Origin: Larix sibirica
Taxonomy: Eukaryota; Streptophyta; Pinopsida; Pinales; Pinaceae
Length of the DNA stretch: 13,379 nucleotides
Assembly (NCBI GenBank): GCA_004151065.3
Contig: NWUY0300005292.1
Span: forward strand, 44,650-58,028
Direction: 5' to 3'
In this document: positions 8,261 through 13,379 of the stretch, piece after piece
Position numbering within the stretch: position 1 is the first letter of the stretch
Layout of the letters: each line of letters starts with the position of its first letter
Translations under genes and position numbers: made by a program
The notes under the pieces: model-generated
Database searches by the model: none
Told to the model about the DNA's origin: nothing
Seen by the model: only the letters and a program-made list of their open reading frames with translations

Positions 8261-8591
8261 AGATGGAAAATATCCTCAAACAACATAGTAAATAGAGCTT
8301 GGAAACTATAAGTTTGGGATTCCTTCTCTAGGAAATCTGGAAAGAGAGGAATCGTCGCATCTTCCACGACTCAAGCTTGTCTCTCCAGCAAGTCTAGAGG
8401 TAAATCCAAATGAATATCCAAGAAACAATCAATTCTTCCCAATGGGCCTCTAGTGACTGGAACAAGTCCAATCTGGATATGGAGATACTTCGTGCCTAAC
8501 ACCTTCAACAAACCCCTAACTCCAACAATTTCCTGGCACAAGTTCTCCTCCTGAAAGCTCGATTTCGCGGAGTCCCCCGGAGATCGGATTT

Positions 8592-9170
8592 GTGAAGCTA
8601 CACTTTGATGGGGCGAGTAGGGGCAATCTTGGTCCTGCAGGCTTTGGAGGTGTCTTTCGGGACCACAATGGCAGAATTATCATATTCTTTCCGAGCTCGA
8701 TGGGAGTAGACAACAACAATGTGGCGGAACTATTCACAATGTTGAAAGGCATTATTATAGAAAGGGAGGAGCATTACTCCAAATTGATCGTTGAAGGTGA
8801 CTCAACATTAATGGTCCAGATTCTCAACAAACTCCTCAATGGTTCTAAAATCAGCAAAGTAAATCCAAGTTGGCATCCATAATCCAAGATGGAAATGTTG
8901 GTTGCTAAACTTGATCGCTCCTTAACTATTGTCACTCACCATGTCATCACTCACCATGTCAGGAGAGATTCCAATAAGCTTGCTGACAAGCTAGCCAAAT
9001 GGGGGGTGGATCACTCTGGAGATGAGTGCAATCAATCTTGGGCCGACAATGCCAGGGAGGCTCTCAAAGAGGATTGTGACAGACTCAACAACCAAAACAT
9101 CACCCCCCACAATGAGTTCCATAGGGTGAGGTCATTAACTGTAATGACCAGCTTCAAGACTGACATGTAG
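8592..9170 (+). other. ORF2 C-terminal RNase H domain (RVT_3 type), one internal stop
   Basis: RNase H would remove the RNA strand of the RNA:DNA hybrid. The domain reads VKLHFDGASRGNLGPAGFGG, VFRDHNGRIIIFFPSS, NNNVAELFTMLKGI, LIVEGDSTLMVQILN and, past a TAA at 8880-8882, LVAKLDRSLTIV and RRDSNKLADKLAKWGV. The four expected catalytic acids are all present: Asp 8607, Glu 8727, Asp 8799 and Asp 8985. It is the best-preserved catalytic domain in the element. An in-frame 15-bp duplication (8931-8960) doubles THHV, and the frame ends at TAG 9168-9170. A plant-type RNase H at this place is known for plant L1 lineages. Confidence 0.85.
8931..8960 (+). repeat. 15-bp in-frame tandem duplication inside RNase H
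   Basis: TCACTCACCATGTC occurs twice in 15-bp units (8931-8945 and 8946-8960), differing only in the first base. The duplication keeps the frame and adds five residues (second THHV) just before the RRDSNKLAD motif. It is probably a slippage event. Confidence 0.85.
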
Positions 9171-9189
9171 GGAGGCTTGTGGCATCAAC

Positions 9190-10057
9190 ATGAAGGATTC
9201 AATCCCTCGGCAAAGTACAAGCCTTCGTCGGGGCGTAAACATGAGACATCATTATGGAAAGTGCTATTGTTTTCTAGTACGAGATGTTGTCGACTCGCTT
9301 GTAAGAGCCTTCATGGCTACCTAGGATAGTCGTAATGGTGATGAGATCCCACCTTATGTTTTCAACCGAATCCTCCAGAATTGTTGTTTTCAACTCAGGG
9401 ACCAGCTTGGAGTTGCCAATAGCGGTCACCTCCAGAAATATCAGAGCCATTCTCTGCTACAGGAGCTTGTTTCCTGGCTTGGGCACTCGATTCACGACTC
9501 ATCACTCTGGGTTCTGACTCCCTGGGATGGCACAATGGAAAGAATGAAAGTTACCAAGTGGAAGACGGCCAATGGCCTGAGAAGAACGCACATGCCGCAA
9601 GATCTGAAAGAGATGGGGAGAGTTCAAGGATTCTTGAAGAATGACCTTCCTCCCTCTGCCAGAGAGCGCACTGTTCGTATGGAGAAACGCTTGAAGCAGT
9701 CGGGTCGCATACCAAAGGCCAAGCAGCTGGAGGAAGACTTTGGCGATATGGTGGAAGATGTGGGGTCCTCTGGCACCAAAGAGACCCATCACACGAAAAA
9801 TCATAGGGGTATATTGGACCATGGAGGCCCTTATGATCATAGCCATGGAGGACTGCTTTCAATGGCAATTCTTGGATAACGTTGAAACTCCTCCCCTGGG
9901 TAACTGGATAGAAAATATGGAAGCGGGGCTTCAACACCTTCTGTGGACTCAACGACTAGAGGCAGCCTGCATCAACGTTAAATTGGATGCTTTAGCTTGT
10001 GCTTACACTAGGAATACTTTCAGCAACCCTCTGCCTGACAAACCCTTGGATACGTAG
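9190..10057 (+). pseudogene. Third reading frame of the LINE, unrecognised protein, with one stop and one frameshift
   Basis: I do not recognise this protein. Frame +1 is open from 9148 to 9879 except for one TAG (9322-9324); its first ATG is at 9190, 19 bp after the ORF2 stop. It begins MKDSIPRQSTSLRRGVNMRH and continues with CYCFLVRDVVDSLVRAFMAT, PPYVFNRILQNCCFQLRDQL, LQKYQSHSLLQELVSWLGHS and LKEMGRVQGFLKNDLPPSAR, then a Lys/Arg/Glu-rich stretch. Somewhere in 9740-9879 the coding sense moves to frame +2, which runs IIAMEDCFQWQFLDNVETPP, GNWIENMEAGLQHLLWTQRL and EAACINVKLDALACAYTRNT to TAG 10055-10057. Total length is about 290 codons. The mix of amphipathic helical stretches and low stop density argues for former coding. 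I see no zinc-finger or catalytic motif. It may be a lineage-specific ORF3, captured host exon sequence or a chance frame. Confidence 0.5.
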
Positions 10058-10440
10058 CTCATGTTCAGGAGATTCCCTCGACCGTCAACCGGGAAGTGAA
10101 GCATGAAAATCCAGGTGTTGGCCCCTCTCATGTTTCAATTTCTGATGGTGAATAGATGCTTTGTCCTTAGGGTCATGTTTCTGATTACTTGGTGGACCTA
10201 GTTTTTTCATAATTATGAGGCCATAACCCCTGGCCTGTGTGGGAACTGCATGCAAACCTACTTTGAACAGCACTACTGCTACCATAGTCTATTAGCTTGG
10301 GGTCTTTTGGACAGAGATAGAATTGTTTTGGGGACTGGGAATTAGGACAAGCATTGCTTGGACATGGCTTATTACTGATATGGTTATGTATAGTTTTCTC
10401 TTTCTAGTTTAATACAATTTACCAAACTTTACAAAAACAA
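10058..10440 (+). other. LINE 3' untranslated region and A-rich tail
   Basis: No frame of note is seen on the + strand. The end has the usual plant-LINE look: TAGTTTAATACAATTTACC followed by AAACTTTACAAAAACAAAG near 10408-10441, a short degenerate A-rich tail. I did not find a clear target-site duplication beside it. Confidence 0.55.
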
Positions 10441-10461
10441 AGATCTAGGAGACTATGGAAT

Positions 10462-10677
10462 GTTTTGTCAAGTAATGTTGTATTTGGAGCTCTATCCAAG
10501 TGAAAGGTTGCCCCAACTTAAAAGGTGAGTGAACATTGCTTTTCTCTTTGATTATCATAATACAAGGGTGTATTCTGCATTATTACATTTCAGTTGTCTC
10601 ATGTATCTTGTATTTTACATTATAATCTTTGTATATTTGATTTGTGTTTAAGTTTAAGGTTTAAGGGACATTACAAG
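10462..10677 (+). repeat. Probable 5' LTR (left end uncertain)
   Basis: The sequence just before the primer binding site ends GGGACATTACA-AG, with the CA that ends most LTRs at about 10674-10675 followed by a 2-bp spacer. The left end is unknown. A TGTTTTG at about 10463 beside the LINE tail is a candidate TG start and would give an LTR of roughly 210 bp. The interior has T-rich stretches and GTATCTTGTATTTTAC. Without the 3' LTR in the window the boundaries cannot be confirmed. Confidence 0.35.
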
Positions 10678-10690
10678 TGGTATCAAAGCT
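10678..10690 (+). promoter_or_regulatory. Primer binding site for initiator tRNA-Met
   Basis: TGGTATCAAAGC matches the plant initiator-tRNA-Met primer binding site TGGTATCAGAGC at 11 of 12 positions. It sits 2 bp after a CA-ending sequence, as expected just inside a 5' LTR. In the live element the tRNA 3' end would anneal here to prime minus-strand DNA. Confidence 0.75.
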
Positions 10691-11757
10691 CTTTACCGAG
10701 CCAACCCACCTCCATATTTTAGCATTTTTTTATATGATAGAGACATGTTCCAATGTCTTTAAATAACATGGAGACTTACAATTCAATAGGAAAATTGTGG
10801 TTGAGGAAGAATAAATCTCTAAAATACAAGTTGTGTCACCTAATTGGACACCCTTGTGACCTCTATTAATACCCCTTTGAGTAGTACCGCTTTAGATAAC
10901 ACTTGTATACGAAATTGTCTTCCAGGTACCCTTGGGTATATAGGAAGCCCTTTACGCACACCTGAAACCAATGTTACATAAACTTGTTTGCATCTTGTTG
11001 ATATATTACATTGATAACAACACTCAAAGATATCACTCCTGCGTACCAAGGTATCGAGTAGTACATCTAAAGATGTGGTCTATCCTTCTTAGTTGGTGTC
11101 ATGAAAGATTGGAAAACCCTTCGGTATATCAAGGAGATATAGCACATGAAATTATTATGTCCTTAAGGCCTTTTAAACCCTAGCCTATGCAACCAACCAA
11201 CAAATTCCTACATCTTTGCATCCAAAATAAATTTGGAAATTTTGGCAAAAAAATCATATTCAACAAGAGAAATACCCCCACCAATGAACTAAAATATCAC
11301 ATATATATGTGGGTGGTAATATAGGAAGAGGACAGATTTATCCCAATGGGAGTAAGAGCAACAATATGCTCTATAGCGCTTTCGCAACAAGAAGAGTGAG
11401 AAAAATTTTATGTAAAGAAAAGGGTGCATATGAGATCATTATTGACAATACATTAGATGGTGGGAAAGTGGTTGGCATTATACCTCTGAGACTAGAACTT
11501 CTTGTTTTAGAAGGTGAACCTATCAAGTTTTATTAACCATTAACATATTTTGGGCTCCACTGGCACCGTCGTGGGAGACATATTTCAAAAGCATCTCGGC
11601 ATCGTGTTGATCATGTTGGTATACCTCTACAAGAACCATTTTTGTGTGGAAAAGAACATACAATATTCAGGGGTTTATCTCAAAAGACTCCTCTTGATAG
11701 CACTAACTGTATTGAGATAAGTTGGTGTTAACATTTTGCAAGATCTTAAGTGGTTAC
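10691..11757 (+). other. Leader between primer binding site and gag; content unassigned
   Basis: About 1 kb separates the primer binding site from recognisable gag, longer than a simple leader. A 75-codon frame at 11309-11536 (ending [12 protein letters not shown]) and a 70-codon frame at 10971-11183 are open but show no domain that I recognise. An imperfect hairpin lies at about 10918-10947 (CTTCC...GGAAG with GGTACCC and GGGTAT inside). It may be a long leader, a decayed extra ORF or a nested insertion; I cannot choose from sequence alone. Confidence 0.4.
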
Positions 11758-12711
11758 ATGGTCCATACTCACAATGTGGAAAACATAGAGAACCAAAACA
11801 CAAACCCGTACAAAATGCCAAATCAACTTGAAACTAAGGTTTCTAAACTCGAGGTTCCAATCCAAGGCCTCACTGAACATATGAACAACCATGGCAAGAT
11901 GTTGACATTGATATGTCAACGCATGGGTATCCAATATTTGATCGATCCAACCAAAGAGGAATATTTAGCAAATGAAGTGCAGGGTAGTTCCACTCTCTTT
12001 ACAAATTCCCAACATCCACCCTTTCAAGATCACAATTCGTGGCACTGCTCTCCAAAGGTAGACATAAACAAGTTTGATGGTTCAGATCCTTTGGGTTGGG
12101 TTACCCCAATGGAATACCACTTTTCTCTCTATGGTATTGTCGATGACATGCATAAAATAAAGGGGGTCTTATATTTAGATTCATAACACTAGCAATGGTG
12201 GCAATGGTATAAGAAAACTTATGGCAACTACATTCCTTGGACCTAGTTTGCAAATATCATTCATGATTGTTTTGAATGTGGAACTCGCTACCTAAGAATA
12301 TTGATAAAATTACACTAGAGTGATGGTTATGGATTATATTACAACCTTTGAGTAATTGGAAATCCACATAGAAATCATGTCTAATTCTTTTTTAAGAATG
12401 TTTTTTCACCAATGGTCTCAAAGAAGCAATTAGAGCACGTGTCATAATGAAAACCCCCAAAACATGGTTGGAAGTAGCCTTGTGATTGATATAAAGAAGT
12501 CGAGATGGTGATCAATTCCAAAACTAAAATACCTTCATTCACTACTCACTCTATCATTCCCAAGGAAACCACTCCCAACACCTCCAACCATCAAGCATTC
12601 AAAATCCAAAATTTCTCTCCAGAAGAGATGGTAGAAGGTCTATGCCTCAAACTTTGTTATAATTGTGATGAATGATATTTAAGAGGGCATAAATGTGAAG
12701 ACAAAAAATTA
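11758..12711 (+). pseudogene. Ty3/gypsy gag (capsid and nucleocapsid), decayed
   Basis: Gag forms the virus-like particle and packages element RNA. The open part runs to TAA 12184-12186. A likely native start is the ATG at 11815, beginning MPNQLETKVSKLEVPIQGLT, a coiled-coil-like opening common in these Gags; an earlier in-frame ATG is at 11758. KVDINKFDGSDPLGWVTPME (about 12055-12114) is the conserved start of the retrotransposon gag domain. Past the stop the same frame gives QWWQWYKKTYGNYIPW and further stops (12190, 12244, 12316). Homology then shifts to frame +2 (DYITTFE, about 12330) and frame +3 (TNGLKEAIRARVIM, about 12410). The CCHC knuckle at 12655-12696 reads CYNCDE, stop (12673), YLRGHKC. 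Confidence 0.75.
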
Positions 12712-13379
12712 TTGAAAATGGATGTATCCCCACAAGGCCACTTAAAAGACATGCCAACTGAAAACAATCATGAACCAAAAGTAGAGAACACTGCTCCACC
12801 CATGGACAAAGACAACATCTTTCAAACTCCTACTGCAAAACAAAAAATTTATCTCCATGCCTTATCAGGTTTTTCGGCGCCCCGAACCATGAAGTTGATT
12901 GGCTACATCAAGAACCACAAATTTATTGTACTAATTGACATGGCAGTGCCCACAATTTTATTCATGGGAGAGTGGTAGAAGAAACTCATTGTTATGTCCG
13001 TCCTATACCAAATTTCCAAATTATGATAGCAAATGGAAATATGATGAAACATGGGAGGGAAATGTGAAAATGTGAAACTCCAAATGGGTGAGTACGATCT
13101 CAGAACTTACATGTTTTTAATTGAAATGGGTGGGAGTGATGTGTTTCTGGTGCCAGAATGGATACGTACTTTGGGTCTTGTCACCATGTATTTCAAGGAT
13201 CTATGCATGAGCTTCACTAGGGATTTACAAAAACATAACCTCAAGGGGCTCACCTTAGGTTCCCCTAAAATTATCACCTCACATTGTATCAAAATTTATT
13301 GAAGAAATGTCATTCAAGCATTATTGCACAATTCAATGCCATACGAGTAGTGGACACCCTCCCACAAGATATTGACCTG
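12712..13379 (+). pseudogene. Ty3/gypsy pol start: aspartic protease, decayed and cut by the window edge
   Basis: This region would encode the protease that cleaves Gag-Pol, just before reverse transcriptase. It reads IYLHALSGFSAPRTMKLIGY then FIVLID; the active-site D-S/T-G follows at 12937. A one-base indel there (about 12939-12942) moves the homologous reading to frame +3, which gives GSAHNFIHGRVVEETH and then PNFQIMIANGNMMKH. A second indel near 13041-13051 returns it to frame +1, with CENVKLQMGEYDLRTYMFLI, VPEWIRTLGLVTMYFKDLCM and KGLTLGSPKIITSHCIK to TAA 13300-13302. The last 77 bases continue the homology in frame +1 or a neighbouring frame (IIAQFNAIRVVDTLPQDIDL) up to the edge. Reverse transcriptase is not reached. 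Confidence 0.8.

Larger units (their letters stand above)
4820..9170 (+). pseudogene. LINE ORF2 polyprotein (endonuclease, reverse transcriptase, RNase H), heavily broken
   Basis: This frame encoded the retrotransposition enzyme. The start is placed at ATG 4820, which begins MKIL and leads straight into the endonuclease motif WNIR. Domains follow in the plant-L1 order: endonuclease (to about 5560), linker with KSRIRWLKEGERNSKFFHDS (about 5860-5925), reverse transcriptase (about 6150-7060), C-terminal region, zf-RVT (about 7880-8260) and RNase H (8592-9170). The frame changes near the G8 run at 5393-5400, the T8 run at 5566-5573, about 5620-5640, the A7 run at 7276-7282, about 7785-7825, about 8290-8320 and about 8540-8590. 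In-frame stops include 4832, 4871, 5684, 5756, 5846, 5936, 6662, 7070, 7265, 7330, 7345, 7453, 7489, 7669, 7859, 8018 and 8880. It cannot be expressed as one protein. Confidence 0.85.
3160..10440 (+). mobile_element. Nearly full-length, inactive plant L1-type LINE
   Basis: A block of about 7.3 kb is richer in G/C than its AT-rich flanks. It holds, in order and on one strand, a leader, ORF1 (DUF4283 and zinc knuckle), ORF2 (endonuclease, reverse transcriptase, zf-RVT, RNase H), a third reading frame and a 3' UTR ending in an A-rich tail near TTTACAAAAACAAAG. This order through RNase H is that of plant L1 elements. The left end is uncertain because it abuts a SINE-like repeat, and the right end is placed at the A-rich tail. 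Many stops and several frameshifts show that the copy cannot make its proteins. No convincing target-site duplication was found. Confidence 0.85.
10462..13379 (+). mobile_element. Ty3/gypsy LTR retrotransposon, 5' part, inactive
   Basis: Reading left to right, the element shows a probable 5' LTR end, a primer binding site, a leader of about 1 kb, gag, a CCHC knuckle and an aspartic protease; then the window ends. Reverse transcriptase, RNase H, integrase and the 3' LTR would lie beyond the right edge, so the element length cannot be given. The protease and knuckle style (GHKC knuckle, LHALSG then TMKLIGYI) is like plant chromovirus-type Ty3/gypsy elements; the exact lineage is not decided. 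Stops and frameshifts show that this copy is dead. Confidence 0.75.

Noticed and set aside
9502-9952. Long minus-strand frames (9502-9846 and 9551-9952)
   Set aside because: They are shadows of the + strand third LINE frame. The + strand frame continues further with consistent spacing after ORF2.
11309-11536. 75-codon frame as a separate gene
   Set aside because: It is short, has no recognised domain and lies in decayed retroelement leader. It is noted in the leader entry only.
1-13379. CRISPR array, bacterial operon or defence system
   Set aside because: No regularly spaced short repeats with unique spacers are present, and the coding content is plant LINE and Ty3/gypsy. The tandem arrays have no spacers.

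Overview
The window reads as repeat-rich intergenic DNA from a seed plant with a large genome. I favour a gymnosperm, but that is inference from element style only. There is no intact host gene, no rRNA or complete tRNA gene, and no CRISPR array. Nearly all coding signal belongs to dead retrotransposons on the + strand: a nearly full-length plant L1-type LINE and the 5' part of a Ty3/gypsy LTR element.

Layout. About 1-2430 is AT-rich non-coding DNA with three local repeats: a 69-bp minisatellite (647-853), a diverged pair of about 70-80 bp (1008-1180) and a three-copy repeat of about 149 bp (1315-1713). About 2430-3150 holds two SINE-like relics on the minus strand, with tRNA-type box A and box B motifs, and a perfect 29-bp tandem duplication. 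About 3160-10440 is the LINE. It has a leader with a GC-rich hairpin, ORF1 (DUF4283 domain plus broken zinc knuckle), ORF2 (endonuclease, reverse transcriptase, zf-RVT, RNase H) and, right after ORF2, a third long reading frame that I do not recognise (about 9190-10057). A 3' UTR and a short A-rich tail follow. About 10460-13379 is the start of a Ty3/gypsy element: probable 5' LTR end, an initiator-tRNA-Met-type primer binding site, a leader of about 1 kb, a decayed gag, and a decayed aspartic protease running off the right edge.

How the parts would have worked. In the living LINE, ORF1 would bind the RNA and ORF2 would nick the target and reverse-transcribe. The LTR element would have primed minus-strand synthesis at its primer binding site. 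Both are dead here. ORF1 has five in-frame stops but no frameshift that I can see. ORF2 has many stops plus frameshifts, at least three of them at or beside mononucleotide runs. Many stops fit C:G to T:A changes (CGA, CAA, CAG or TGG codons), as expected from decay of a methylated, silenced element. The item most worth following up is the third reading frame of the LINE.
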